DNA of 64,000 bases. Origin: Microbacterium sp. SZ1. GTDB taxonomy: Bacteria; Actinomycetota; Actinomycetes; Actinomycetales; Microbacteriaceae. The stretch covers positions 124,001-188,000 of the forward strand of contig NZ_LPVV01000003.1 in assembly GCF_002362255.1 (NCBI RefSeq). Reading direction: 5' to 3'. Shown piece by piece: positions 25,057 to 33,973 of the stretch. The position numbers were made by a program, and so were the translations under genes. Below the pieces are notes generated by a model, which had not been told where the DNA came from, did not search any database, and saw only the letters and a program-made list of their open reading frames with translations. Numbering within the stretch: the stretch's first letter is position 1; each line of letters starts with the position of its first letter.

Positions 25057-26421
25057 ATGACAGCACTCCTCGACGCGACGGACTCGCAGACGGCGGCGCT
25101 CGCCGGTCTCGTCGAGACGCTTCGCCTCGCGGACCAGACACTGGCCTCGATGCAGGCGGCGCGCGACGGGCTTCTCGCGATCGCGAATCGCTTGGCGATC
25201 GACATCGCGAAGCAGGGCGAGCACCCTGACGGCGGCGATCATGCGATCAGGTCGGTCGCGGCGGAGATCGGAGCCGTTCAGAGGGTGAGTGACCGCACCG
25301 TCGAACGACGCATGGCCGAGGCGATGCTGCTCGTTGAGCAGTTTCCGACCGTATGGGCGGCGCAGGCGGCGGGGCGGATCAGCGCCGCGCACTCCCGGGT
25401 GATCGTCGATGCGGGGTCGCACCTCGACGACGCGGACCGCGCGGCATACGCCGCCGTGATGATTCCCCTCGCCGAGGAGGAGTCGCCGAACCGACTTCAA
25501 CCCCTCGCCCGCCGGGTCGCCGAGAGATTCTCAGCTCGCTCGATCGACGAACGGCATCGCGACGCTCGGTCAACTCGTCGGGTGTGGATCACGGATGGCG
25601 AAGACGGCATGGCCGATCTGCATGTGCATGCGCCGGCGGTACTGGTGCACGGCATGTTCGATCGCCTCTCGCAGGCAGCGCACGCGCTGCGCGACGAGAA
25701 CCGCGCAGCCGCGCGCGAGGCACTCCGAGACGCGCGAGAGCATGCCGCGGACGAACGAACGGTCGATGAGATCCGCGCCGACCTGCTGACCGACCTGGTG
25801 CTCACCGGCGTGCCCGCCGGGCACGATACGGCCGACGGGTTGCTCGGCGCGATTCAGGCGCGGATCGATGTCACGGTGCCCGTGCTCACTCTCATGGGCA
25901 GTGATGTGACTGACGTCACAGGAGCCGCGGACGCAGGAGATGCGACACCGGCGGCCCCGGTAGCGCCTCCCGCCGAGCTGGACGGGGTGATCCCGGTGGA
26001 TGCCGAGACGGCACGCGTCCTCGCCGGCGAAGCGTCAGGATGGAACCGGGTACTCACCGACCCCGTGAGCGGAGGGATGCTGGCGGTCGACCGATACCGA
26101 CCGAGCCGACACCTCCGACGCCATCTGAGAGCTCGCGATCAGCGGTGCCGCTTTCCCGGATGCCGGATCGTCGCGCGTAGATGCGACCTCGATCACAACC
26201 ATGACGCGGCGACGGGCGGGGCCACCTGCGACACGAACCTCGCGCACTTCTGTCGCCGACATCACGTGCTGAAACACCACTCCCCCTGGCACGTCGAGCA
26301 ACTATCTGACGGAGTGCTGCGCTGGACCAGTCCGACCGGTCGGACGTATCTCGACACCCCGCCCGCACCGAACACGGTCGTGTTCCGCGACACCGCCGTC
26401 GCCGCCCGCGCGCCGTTCTGA
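25057..26421 (+). CDS. DUF222/HNH endonuclease-domain protein (13E12-like)
   Basis: A 454-residue member of the multi-copy actinobacterial family with an N-terminal DUF222 helical region and a C-terminal HNH nuclease-like motif. The HNH part shows CRFPGC, CDLDHNHDAATGG, then NLAHFCRRHHVLKHH, with the zinc-type cysteines and catalytic His present. The ATG at 25057 (MTALLDATDSQTAALAG) fits family starts although no strong ribosome site is seen. The A/T-richer upstream DNA with a possible LexA box differs from the neighbours. The family's role is not settled; DNA damage or mobile DNA links have been proposed from domain content. Confidence 0.88.
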   Translation: MTALLDATDSQTAALAGLVETLRLADQTLASMQAARDGLLAIANRLAIDIAKQGEHPDGGDHAIRSVAAEIGAVQRVSDRTVERRMAEAMLLVEQFPTVWAAQAAGRISAAHSRVIVDAGSHLDDADRAAYAAVMIPLAEEESPNRLQPLARRVAERFSARSIDERHRDARSTRRVWITDGEDGMADLHVHAPAVLVHGMFDRLSQAAHALRDENRAAAREALRDAREHAADERTVDEIRADLLTDLVLTGVPAGHDTADGLLGAIQARIDVTVPVLTLMGSDVTDVTGAADAGDATPAAPVAPPAELDGVIPVDAETARVLAGEASGWNRVLTDPVSGGMLAVDRYRPSRHLRRHLRARDQRCRFPGCRIVARRCDLDHNHDAATGGATCDTNLAHFCRRHHVLKHHSPWHVEQLSDGVLRWTSPTGRTYLDTPPAPNTVVFRDTAVAARAPF

Positions 26422-26474
26422 CCTGAGCGACAGCTCCTGTCTGCGCGACCGGTGATCAGAGCCACCGCGTTCTG

Positions 26475-26515
26475 CGCGAACGATCGCGCGCGAACGATCA
26501 CCGCGCGAACGATCA
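26475..26515. repeat. Three copies of a 12-base direct repeat
   Basis: GCGCGAACGATC occurs at 26475-26486, 26489-26500 and 26504-26515, spaced 14 and 15 bases. The array is in noncoding DNA between the DUF222 gene and the sugar-operon terminator. Its role is unknown. Confidence 0.8.
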
Positions 26516-26530
26516 CGACCACAACATGCA

Positions 26531-26564
26531 GGAACCGCCCGGGTCTGACGACCCGGGCGGTTCC
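26531..26564. terminator. Terminator of the sugar ABC operon
   Basis: GGAACCGCCCGGGT (26531-26544) pairs perfectly with 26551-26564 around a six-base CTGACG loop, 50 bases past the stop of the sugar-binding gene on the minus strand. It can also stop transcription from the DUF222 gene. Confidence 0.85.
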
Positions 26565-26614
26565 CGGCGAAGCGCATTCGCCGGAGCGTTATCGCTTGCT
26601 ATTGCGCCTTGTAC

Positions 26615-27736
26615 TTACTGGTACGACTTCACGATCTCGAGGAGGCTCGGGACGTTGGCGTACGCCTCGGCCGCGTTGTCCTTGGTGACGATGACCGGGT
26701 CGAGCAGGTACGAGTCGACGACCTTCACACCGTTGTCGTAGGACTCGGTGTCGTTCACGTCGACCTCCTCGCCCTTCTGCAGCTGCTCGACCATCTTGGT
26801 GGCCTGCTGCACGAGGAGCGTGGTGTCCTTGTTGATGGTGGAGTACTGCACGCCCTCCATGATCGACTTCACGGACTCGACCTCGGAGTCCTGACCCGTG
26901 ACGACCGGAACCGGCTTGCCGGCCTGCTGCACCGAGGTGATGATGGCGCGAGCAAGGGTGTCGTTCGGGGAGAGGACGCCGTCGATCACGGTGTCGCCGC
27001 TGTACGAGCCGGTGAGCAGCGTGTCCATGCGGTTCTGGGCGTTCTCAGCGAGCCAGCCCTCGGTCGCGGTCTGGGCGATCTCGGTCTGACCCGAGACGAC
27101 CTTCAGCGTGCCGTCATCGATCTTCGGCTGCAGGACCTCCATGGCGCCATCGAAGAAGACCGCGGAGTTCGCGTCATCCGGCGAACCCGAGAACAGCTCG
27201 ATGTTGTACGGAGCCTCGTGGCCCGCACGCGCCTCGAGACCGTCCAGCAGGGCCTGACCCTGCAGCTGGCCGACCTTGAAGTTGTCGAACGCGACGTAGT
27301 AGTCGACGGCCTCGGTGTTCTCGATGAGGCGGTCGTACGCGATCACGTAGGCACCGGCATCCTTGGCCGCCTGCACCTGCGTGGCCAGCTGCTTGCCGTC
27401 CTTCGCACCGATGATGATGACCTTGGCGCCGTTGGTGACCATGGCCTGGATCTGGTTCTGCTGCTCCGCGACCGTGTTGCTGGCCGGGGCGTACTGCACG
27501 TCGGCCTTGAAGCCGGCCTCCTCCAGACCGTCGGTGAAGAGCTGGCCCGCGAGGACCCAGTTCTCACTGGTCTTGTCGGGAAGCGCGACGCCGATCGTGG
27601 CGTCGGCCGCGAAGCCCTTCGTGGCCTCGTCGCCCGAACCCGAGCCGGTGTCGCCGCCACGCTCGGCCGAGCAGCCGGTCAGGGCGAAGGCAGCCGTCGC
27701 GACGAGCGCTGTCGCTGTGACGATGATCTTCTTCAT
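26615..27736 (-). CDS. Sugar ABC transporter binding lipoprotein (ChvE/XylF-like)
   Basis: A 373-residue periplasmic-binding-type lipoprotein (signal with ALTGC, anchor C22) that captures a monosaccharide for the MmsA/MmsB-type importer. The fold motifs of the ribose/xylose-binding group are present: TIGVALPDKTSENWVLAG at the start of the mature domain, VIIIGAKDG, VIAYDRLI and VVTGQDSE. The closest style is ChvE/GguA/GguB, which take up xylose, arabinose, galactose or glucose; the exact sugar is not readable. It is last in the operon, 59 bases after the permease gene, with an AAAGAGA ribosome site. Confidence 0.92.
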   Translation of the reverse strand: MKKIIVTATALVATAAFALTGCSAERGGDTGSGSGDEATKGFAADATIGVALPDKTSENWVLAGQLFTDGLEEAGFKADVQYAPASNTVAEQQNQIQAMVTNGAKVIIIGAKDGKQLATQVQAAKDAGAYVIAYDRLIENTEAVDYYVAFDNFKVGQLQGQALLDGLEARAGHEAPYNIELFSGSPDDANSAVFFDGAMEVLQPKIDDGTLKVVSGQTEIAQTATEGWLAENAQNRMDTLLTGSYSGDTVIDGVLSPNDTLARAIITSVQQAGKPVPVVTGQDSEVESVKSIMEGVQYSTINKDTTLLVQQATKMVEQLQKGEEVDVNDTESYDNGVKVVDSYLLDPVIVTKDNAAEAYANVPSLLEIVKSYQ

Positions 27737-27795
27737 GTGATCTCTTTCTGTGTGATGTGACGGATCCAACGCGCGAGCACTGCACGAGGATTCGC

Positions 27796-29154
27796 TTACT
27801 CGCCCCGCGTCTTCTCGACGGGTGGGGCCTGGTAAGTCTTGTTGGGCTCGAACACCGGCGACGCCTCGGGGTCGTCCTTGCGGCCCCAGCGACGGGTCAT
27901 GAAGCCGATGATCGAGGGGCGGCCCTGCTGTTTGTTCCAGACGTCGATGCCGACCGCGAGCAGGAGCACGAGGCCCTTGATCATCGAGACGACGTCGGCG
28001 CCCTGGCCGAGCAGCGCGAGGCCGTTGTTGAGGAAGGCCATGACGAGACCACCGATGATCGAGCCGATCACGGTGCCGATGCCGCCGGCGACGGCCGCAC
28101 CGCCGATGAAGACCGACGCGATGGCGTCGAGCTCCCAGCCGGTGCCGTCGTTCGGGCCCGAGGCCTGCGAGCGGGCCACGAAGATCATGCCGGCGAGAGC
28201 GGCCATGACCGACATGTTCATCATCACGAAGAAGTCGACCCAGCGGTCCTTCACACCCGAGAGGCGCGCGGCCTGACGGTTGCCGCCGACCGCGTAGATG
28301 TGACGGCCGAAGACCGTGTTGCGGGTGACGAACGAGTAGATGATGACGAGGGCCAGCAGGATGATGCCGGGGACGGGGAAGCTCGTGCCGGGTCGGCCGG
28401 TCGCGAACATCCACCCGGCGGCGAGCACGACGATCGAGAGCAGCACGACCTTGACGGTGCTGACCCAGACGGGTGCCGAGTCGGAGCCCATCTTGTGCTG
28501 GATGCGGCGCGTGCGGATCTCCCAGAAGATGAGCCAGGCGACACCGATGAGCGCGAGGATCATGGTCGGCACGTTGAAGGGCAGCGGCAGCGCGATCTCA
28601 GGCAGGTAGCCGGTTCCGATGTACTGGAAGCCCTTGGGCACCGGGATGGTCTGCGCGTCGCCGATCCACTGCTGCGCTCCGCGGAAGAACAGCATGCCGG
28701 CCAGGGTCACGATGAACGCGGGCACCCCGACGTACGCGACCCAGAATCCCTGCCAGGCGCCGACCAGAGCTCCGACGGCGAGGCCGAGCAGGATCGCGGC
28801 CGGCCAGGGGAGGTTCCATTCGGCCATCGACTTCGCCACGATGATGCCCGTGAACGCGGCCACCGAACCGACCGACAGGTCGATGTGGCCCATGATGATG
28901 ACCATCACCATGCCGATCGCCAGGATCAGGATGAACGAGTACTGGTTGATGACGTTGATCACGTTGCCCGGCGTCAGCGTCGCACCGTTCGGACCGTTCC
29001 GCAGCAGCGTGAAGATCTCGAACAGGACGATGATGACGATCAGGCTGCCGAGGATGCCGAACTGGCGCAGCGAGGAAGTGCCGTTGCTTCCGAACATCTT
29101 GCGGATGTCGCCGAAGTGGAAGCCACGCTTCGTTGTCGTGAGGTCGGTGGTCAT
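27796..29154 (-). CDS. Sugar ABC transporter permease (MmsB/GguB-like)
   Basis: A 452-residue permease of the ribose/xylose branch (BPD_transp_2). It is longer than RbsC because of extra helices in the middle, as in MmsB/XylH. Landmarks include [22 protein letters not shown] and a conserved [20 protein letters not shown] block. The ATG at 29154 overlaps the ATPase stop as ATGA, indicating translational coupling. The C-terminus carries about 40 polar cytoplasmic residues. Confidence 0.93.
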   Translation of the reverse strand: MTTDLTTTKRGFHFGDIRKMFGSNGTSSLRQFGILGSLIVIIVLFEIFTLLRNGPNGATLTPGNVINVINQYSFILILAIGMVMVIIMGHIDLSVGSVAAFTGIIVAKSMAEWNLPWPAAILLGLAVGALVGAWQGFWVAYVGVPAFIVTLAGMLFFRGAQQWIGDAQTIPVPKGFQYIGTGYLPEIALPLPFNVPTMILALIGVAWLIFWEIRTRRIQHKMGSDSAPVWVSTVKVVLLSIVVLAAGWMFATGRPGTSFPVPGIILLALVIIYSFVTRNTVFGRHIYAVGGNRQAARLSGVKDRWVDFFVMMNMSVMAALAGMIFVARSQASGPNDGTGWELDAIASVFIGGAAVAGGIGTVIGSIIGGLVMAFLNNGLALLGQGADVVSMIKGLVLLLAVGIDVWNKQQGRPSIIGFMTRRWGRKDDPEASPVFEPNKTYQAPPVEKTRGE

Positions 29155-30719
29155 GCGGATGCTTTCTGAGTCGCGGAGGTCATGCTGCGCATGAGGGCCT
29201 CGGGTGTTGCCTGATCGGCCGGGATGCAGTCGGTGACCCGACCTTCGAAGACGGTGTAGATGCGGTCGGAGATGCCGAGCAGCTCGGGAAGCTCACTGGA
29301 GATCACGATGACGCCCTTGCCCTGCGAGGCGAGTTCGTTGATGATCGCGTAGATCTCGTACTTGGCTCCGACGTCGATGCCACGGGTCGGCTCGTCGAGG
29401 ATCAGCAGGTCGGGGTCGGTGAACATCCACTTCGCGAGGACGACCTTCTGCTGGTTGCCGCCCGACAGCTTGCCGACACCCTCTTCGACCGAGGGGGTCT
29501 TGATGCGCAGCGCCTTGCGGTAGCGCTCGGCGACGGTGTACTCCTCGCGCTCGTCGACGACGCCGCGATGGGTGATCTTCGACAGCTTCGCTGCGACGAC
29601 CGAGCGCTTGATCGTGTCGAGCAGGTTGAGTCCGAGCACCTTGCGGTCCTCGCTCACGTAAGCGAGTCCGTGCTTGATCGCCGACGCGACGTCGGGGATG
29701 ACGACCTCCTGGCCGTCCTTGATGATCGTGCCCGACTGGAAGTTGCCGTAGGAGCGACCGAACAGGCTCATCATGAACTCGGTGCGACCCGCGCCCATGA
29801 GCCCGGCGATGCCGACGACCTCGCCCCGGCGCACGTTGATGCTCGACCCCTTGACGACCATGCGCTCGGCGACCGACGGGTGCTGCACCCACCAGTCCTT
29901 GACCTCGAAGAACACCTCGCCGATCTCGGGCGTGCGGTCGGGGTACCGGCTCTCGAGCGAACGCCCCACCATCCCGCGGATGATGCGGTCCTCGTTGATC
30001 TCGCCGCGCGAGATGTCGAGCGTCTCGACGGTGCGACCGTCGCGGATGATCGTGATCTCGTCGGCGATCTGCTCGATCTCGTTGAGCTTGTGGCTGATCA
30101 TGATCGACGCGATGCCCTTGGCCTTGAGGCCGAGGATCAGGTCGAGCAGGTGCTGCGAGTCGTTCTCGTTGAGCGCGGCGGTCGGCTCGTCGAGGATGAG
30201 CAGCTTGACGTCCTTGTTCAGCGCCTTCGCGATCTCGATGAGCTGCTGCTTGCCGACGCCGAGGGTCTTGATCGCGACATCCGGATCCTCCTTGAGACCG
30301 ACGCGCGCGAGCAGCTCGGTGGCGCGCTGCCGCTGGGCCTGCCAGTCGATGCGGCCGAAGCGGCGGATCTCGTTGCCGAGGAAGATGTTCTCGGTGATCG
30401 ACAGCTCCGGGATGAGCGCGAGCTCCTGGTGGATGATCGCGATGCCCGCCTGCTCGCTGGCGGCGATGTCGCGGAACCGCTGCTCCTCGCCGTACAGCAG
30501 GATCTCGCCGTCGTAGGAGCCGTACGGGTAGACACCCGACAGCACCTTCATGAGGGTGGACTTGCCTGCGCCGTTCTCGCCGCAGATCGCGTGGATCTCT
30601 CCGGCGCGGACGGTGATGGAGACGTCAGACAGCGCCTTGACCCCCGGGAACTCCTTGGTGATGCTGCGCATCTCCAGGATGGGGCCAGACACGACCGGCA
30701 ACGTTGCTGTGGTGCTCAC
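29151..30719 (-). CDS. Sugar ABC transporter dual ATPase (MmsA/GguA-like)
   Basis: A 522-residue protein with two ABC domains, the arrangement used by ribose, xylose and galactose importers. The first has a full Walker A (GENGAGKST) and the signature reading [16 protein letters not shown]. The second has the degenerate Walker [10 protein letters not shown] and [15 protein letters not shown], as is normal for this family. The GTG start at 30719 follows GAGGAAG. It is first in the transport operon, behind a promoter with a LacI-type operator. Confidence 0.94.
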   Translation of the reverse strand: MSTTATLPVVSGPILEMRSITKEFPGVKALSDVSITVRAGEIHAICGENGAGKSTLMKVLSGVYPYGSYDGEILLYGEEQRFRDIAASEQAGIAIIHQELALIPELSITENIFLGNEIRRFGRIDWQAQRQRATELLARVGLKEDPDVAIKTLGVGKQQLIEIAKALNKDVKLLILDEPTAALNENDSQHLLDLILGLKAKGIASIMISHKLNEIEQIADEITIIRDGRTVETLDISRGEINEDRIIRGMVGRSLESRYPDRTPEIGEVFFEVKDWWVQHPSVAERMVVKGSSINVRRGEVVGIAGLMGAGRTEFMMSLFGRSYGNFQSGTIIKDGQEVVIPDVASAIKHGLAYVSEDRKVLGLNLLDTIKRSVVAAKLSKITHRGVVDEREEYTVAERYRKALRIKTPSVEEGVGKLSGGNQQKVVLAKWMFTDPDLLILDEPTRGIDVGAKYEIYAIINELASQGKGVIVISSELPELLGISDRIYTVFEGRVTDCIPADQATPEALMRSMTSATQKASA

Positions 30720-30750
30720 GGATCTTCCTCGCTACGTGCGGTCACTGTCG

Positions 30751-30801
30751 ATGTGACCGTTCACATTGGTACATAGTCTACGCTCGCCGAGACGGTGTCA
30801 A
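30751..30801 (-). promoter_or_regulatory. Promoter and LacI-type operator of the sugar importer operon
   Basis: On the minus strand a perfect -35 TTGACA (30801-30796) is followed after 17 bases by GACTAT (30778-30773); TAGACT at a 15-base spacing is an alternative -10. Just downstream is ATGTGACCGTTCACAT (30751-30766), a 16-base palindrome with one mismatch pair, covering the likely start of transcription. The same sequence, one base different in the opposite orientation, lies before the lacI-type gene at 31853. Confidence 0.8.
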
Positions 30802-30823
30802 GACCGCGACGCGAATTGTTCGC

Positions 30824-31837
30824 TTATCGAGCCGCGGCCGATTCCCGGGTGCGCAACGTCGTCTGCAGCGGCCCGAACTCGGGAGGATCCTCGCCGCGGA
30901 TCTGGGCGAGCAGCAGCCGCACCGCCCGGCGTCCGAGTTCGGGGAAGTCCTGATGCACGGTCGTCAGCGTCGGCGCGACATGTGCCGAGACGGGAATATC
31001 GTCGAACCCCACGACGCTCACGTCCTCCGGCACGCGGATCCCCGCGTCGCGGAATCCGTGCATGAGGCCGATGGCCATCTGGTCGTTCGCGACGAAGACA
31101 GCCGTGAAGTCCCGGCGTCGGGCGAGCTCCTGCCCCGCGAAGTAGCCGAAGTCGGCGGTCCAGTCCCCGCGGATCGGCGGGAACGTCGGCAGGTCCGCCT
31201 CCCGCAGCGCCTCCAGGTACCCGCGCATGCGCGACTCGGCCTCGATCCAGTCCTGCGGCCCGGCGAGGTGGACGATGTCGCTGTGCCCCAGCGCGATGAG
31301 ATGCTCGGTGGCGGTGCGAGCGCCGGCGACCTGGTCGGCCGAGAGGCTCACGCCGTCCGATCCCGACGCGGTCTGCAGCGAGACGAAGGGAGTGTCACTC
31401 GCCATCGCCCGGAGCACATGGAACACCCGCACCTGCGGCGCCAGCACGACGATCCCGTCGACCTGCTCCCGAGCGAGCTGACGGAGAGCGCTCCCGATGG
31501 CCTCGGGCGAGGTCGCGGAGAGGTTCAGCGTCGAGACGGAGTACCCCTCTTCGCGCGCCGCGTCCTCGATCCCGACGATCGACGACGTGGGGCCGAACTC
31601 CCCCACCGTCGCCGACAGGATGCCGAGCATGTTCGACTTGCTCGTGACCAGCGCGCGCGCGGCGAGATTCGGCCGGTAGTCGAGAACGGAGATCGCGTCG
31701 AGCACCTTCGCCTTGGTCTCCGGGCGGATGCTGGGGTGGTCGTTGAGCACCCGCGACACCGTCTGATGCGAGACGCCCGCGAGACGCGCGACGTCGCGGA
31801 TGCTGGGCATCCTGGCACGCTCGGAGGCAGTCGACAC
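30824..31837 (-). CDS. LacI-family repressor of the sugar importer
   Basis: A 337-residue regulator with the N-terminal helix-turn-helix and hinge (SIRDVARLAGVSHQTVSRVLND, then YRPNLAARAL) and a periplasmic-binding-like sugar sensor domain. It lies directly upstream of the importer genes on the same strand. The GTG start has AGGAGG at ideal spacing. Matching operators before its own gene and before the importer suggest it represses both and is released by the transported sugar. Confidence 0.93.
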   Translation of the reverse strand: MSTASERARMPSIRDVARLAGVSHQTVSRVLNDHPSIRPETKAKVLDAISVLDYRPNLAARALVTSKSNMLGILSATVGEFGPTSSIVGIEDAAREEGYSVSTLNLSATSPEAIGSALRQLAREQVDGIVVLAPQVRVFHVLRAMASDTPFVSLQTASGSDGVSLSADQVAGARTATEHLIALGHSDIVHLAGPQDWIEAESRMRGYLEALREADLPTFPPIRGDWTADFGYFAGQELARRRDFTAVFVANDQMAIGLMHGFRDAGIRVPEDVSVVGFDDIPVSAHVAPTLTTVHQDFPELGRRAVRLLLAQIRGEDPPEFGPLQTTLRTRESAAAR

Positions 31838-31852
31838 CGCAGGCCTCCTCGC

Positions 31853-31883
31853 ATGTGCACGGTCACATCGTCACACCATTATG
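31853..31883 (-). promoter_or_regulatory. Operator and -10 of the lacI-type gene
   Basis: ATGTGCACGGTCACAT (31853-31868) differs from the reverse complement of the importer operator at one base only. CATAAT on the minus strand (31883-31878) is a likely -10, placing the operator over the transcription start. Confidence 0.75.
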
Positions 31884-31954
31884 TATCCGCGAGCGCGGGA
31901 ACGCACTTCGACGACGCACCCGACGTCACCCGAAGAGCGCAGGACGGGTCGAGG

Positions 31955-32887
31955 TCAGCCGATGATGCGCGCGCCGGCGACGGGGCCGTGCACGTGCAAC
32001 GAGTCGATGCCGTGCTCGTCGAGCGATGCCTGCACGGTCCTCGCGGCATCCCCGTCGGCGCACAGCAGCGCGACGGTCGGCCCTGAGCCCGACACGATCC
32101 CCTGCAGGGCGCCGGCATGGATGCCGCGGAGGATGGTCGTCTCCAACTCGGGCCGCTCGTGCAGCGCGGCCTCCTGGAGGTCGTTGTAGATGCTCTCCGA
32201 GAGCAGCTCGGGGTCGCCGGAGCGGAGCGCCTGGAGCACAGGTATCGGCACATCGAGGGACAGCGGCGGGTCGTCGGCGAGCGCGCCCTCCTCCTCGCGG
32301 AGCGCATCGAGCCGTGCGTAGACCAGCGGCGTCGAGAGGCCCTGTTCGCTCGGCACGAGCACCCAGTCGAAACGGCCGCGCGCCAGAGCGGGATTCAGCT
32401 GGTCCCCCCGGCCGGTGCCGACCGCGGTGCCGCCGTGCAGCGCGAAGGGCACATCCGCACCGAGGCGAGCCGCGAGCTCGTGCAGCCGGGTCGTCGAGAA
32501 TCCGGTGCCCCAGAGGGCGTCGCAGGCGACGAGGGCTGCCGCGGCATCCGCCGACCCTCCCCCCATACCGCCGGCGACCGGGACGCTCTTGCGGATCTCC
32601 AGCGCGACGCCGCCGTGATAGTCGGCCGCCGCCGCGAGGAGCTTGGCCGCACGCATCGCGAGGTTGCGGTCGTCCAGCGGTACGGTGTCCGGATCGTCGA
32701 CGCCCGACACCGTGAGCGAGAAGTCGTCGGCATGGCGTGCGATGACGTCCTCATAGAGCGACACGGCCTGGAACACCGTCGCCAGTGCGTGGTATCCGTC
32801 GTCGTGACGGCCGCCCACGCCGAGATAGACGTTGATCTTGCCCGGCGCACGCACGTGCACGGACTCGGCGGGGGCGGCGAACGTCAT
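31955..32887 (-). CDS. ispE: 4-diphosphocytidyl-2-C-methyl-D-erythritol kinase
   Basis: Fourth step of the non-mevalonate isoprenoid pathway, phosphorylating CDP-methylerythritol. The 310-residue GHMP kinase shows the substrate motif VRAPGKINVYLGVGGRHDDGYH, the ATP loop PVAGGMGGGSADAAAAL and the C-terminal SGSGPTVALL. It is third in a run rsmA, aldo/keto reductase, ispE with 9-base gaps. In many actinobacteria rsmA and ispE are adjacent; here a reductase gene stands between them. Confidence 0.96.
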   Translation of the reverse strand: MTFAAPAESVHVRAPGKINVYLGVGGRHDDGYHALATVFQAVSLYEDVIARHADDFSLTVSGVDDPDTVPLDDRNLAMRAAKLLAAAADYHGGVALEIRKSVPVAGGMGGGSADAAAALVACDALWGTGFSTTRLHELAARLGADVPFALHGGTAVGTGRGDQLNPALARGRFDWVLVPSEQGLSTPLVYARLDALREEEGALADDPPLSLDVPIPVLQALRSGDPELLSESIYNDLQEAALHERPELETTILRGIHAGALQGIVSGSGPTVALLCADGDAARTVQASLDEHGIDSLHVHGPVAGARIIG

Positions 32888-32896
32888 GACCGGCCG

Positions 32897-33964
32897 TCAG
32901 AGCTCGGTGGAGGTCGCCCAGAGGTCGACGTCGATCGAACCGGAGAGCTCGTCGATGCGCGACAGCTCCTCGTCGGTGAACGCGGGACCGCCGACGGCAG
33001 CGATGTTCTCGTCGAGCTGCTCGGGGCGCGAGGCTCCGATCAACGCCGAGGCGACGACGGGATTGCGCAGCGTCCACTGCAGCGCGAGCTGAGCGAGAGA
33101 CTGGCCGCGATCACGGGCGATCTCGTTCAGCGAGCGCAGGATCTGCAGCGCCTCCTCGCCGAGCGGCGCATCCGGCAGCGATCCGCGCTTCTGCGCGCGG
33201 TCGGCTGTGCCGTCGCCGAGGTACTTGTCGGTGAGGAGTCCCTGCGCGAGCGGCGTGAAGGCGATGGCTCCGAGTCCGGACTGCTCGAGCGTCTCGGTCA
33301 GACCGTCTTCGACCCAGCGGTTGAGGATCGAGTACGCGGGCTGGTGGATGACGAGCGGCGTGCCCAGGTCCTTCGCGACCGCGACGGCCTCGGCGGTGCG
33401 CTCGGCACTGTACGACGAGATGCCCACGTACAGCGCCTTGCCCTGTCGGACGAGGGTGTCGAGCGCGCCGATCGTCTCGGCGATGGGCGTCACGGGGTCG
33501 ACGCGATGCGAGTAGAAGATGTCGACGTAGTCGAGGCCCATGCGGGTCAGCGACTGCTGCGCGCTCGCGAGGATGTACTTGCGACTCGCGAAGTCGCCGT
33601 AGGGACCGGGCCACATGTCCCAGCCAGCCTTCGACGAGATGATGAGCTCGTCGCGGTACGGGCGGAAGTCCTCGGCGAAGATGCGGCCGAAGTTCTTCTC
33701 GGCCGAGCCGTAGGGCGGTCCGTAGTTGTTGGCCAGGTCGAAGTGCGTGATGCCGCGGTCGAACGCGTGGCGCAGCAGCGCGCGCTGGTTGTCGAGCGGG
33801 ATGTTGTCGCCGAAGTTCCACCACAGCCCCAGCGAGATCGGGGGCAGGTACAGTCCGGAGGACCCGACCTGACGGTACTCGAACTGCTGGTAGCGGCCTT
33901 CGTCGGCGGCGTACGGGCGGTGGAGCTCTGGGACGTTCGGGCGGAAGCGAGGAGAGTCGGTCAC
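32897..33964 (-). CDS. Aldo/keto reductase, YghZ/Gpr-like
   Basis: A 355-residue NADPH-dependent carbonyl reductase resembling E. coli YghZ (L-glyceraldehyde 3-phosphate reductase). The start YRQVGSSGLYLPPISLGLWW, the Asp/Tyr of DLANNYGPPYGSAE, Lys in SSKAGWDMWPGPYG and His in FYSHRVDP give the catalytic tetrad. The GTG start at 33964 has TAATCT six bases upstream, overlapping the rsmA stop, so it may have its own leaderless start as well as read-through from rsmA. It probably detoxifies aldehydes. Confidence 0.92.
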   Translation of the reverse strand: MTDSPRFRPNVPELHRPYAADEGRYQQFEYRQVGSSGLYLPPISLGLWWNFGDNIPLDNQRALLRHAFDRGITHFDLANNYGPPYGSAEKNFGRIFAEDFRPYRDELIISSKAGWDMWPGPYGDFASRKYILASAQQSLTRMGLDYVDIFYSHRVDPVTPIAETIGALDTLVRQGKALYVGISSYSAERTAEAVAVAKDLGTPLVIHQPAYSILNRWVEDGLTETLEQSGLGAIAFTPLAQGLLTDKYLGDGTADRAQKRGSLPDAPLGEEALQILRSLNEIARDRGQSLAQLALQWTLRNPVVASALIGASRPEQLDENIAAVGGPAFTDEELSRIDELSGSIDVDLWATSTEL

Positions 33965-33973
33965 GGTGCCAGA

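Noticed and set aside
26475..26515. A CRISPR array
   Set aside because: Repeats are only 12 bases with 2- to 3-base gaps, there are no spacers of CRISPR length, and no cas genes are nearby.
27750..27765. A third LacI operator before the sugar-binding gene
   Set aside because: Only a half-site resembling ATGTGACGG is present, without a matching second half.
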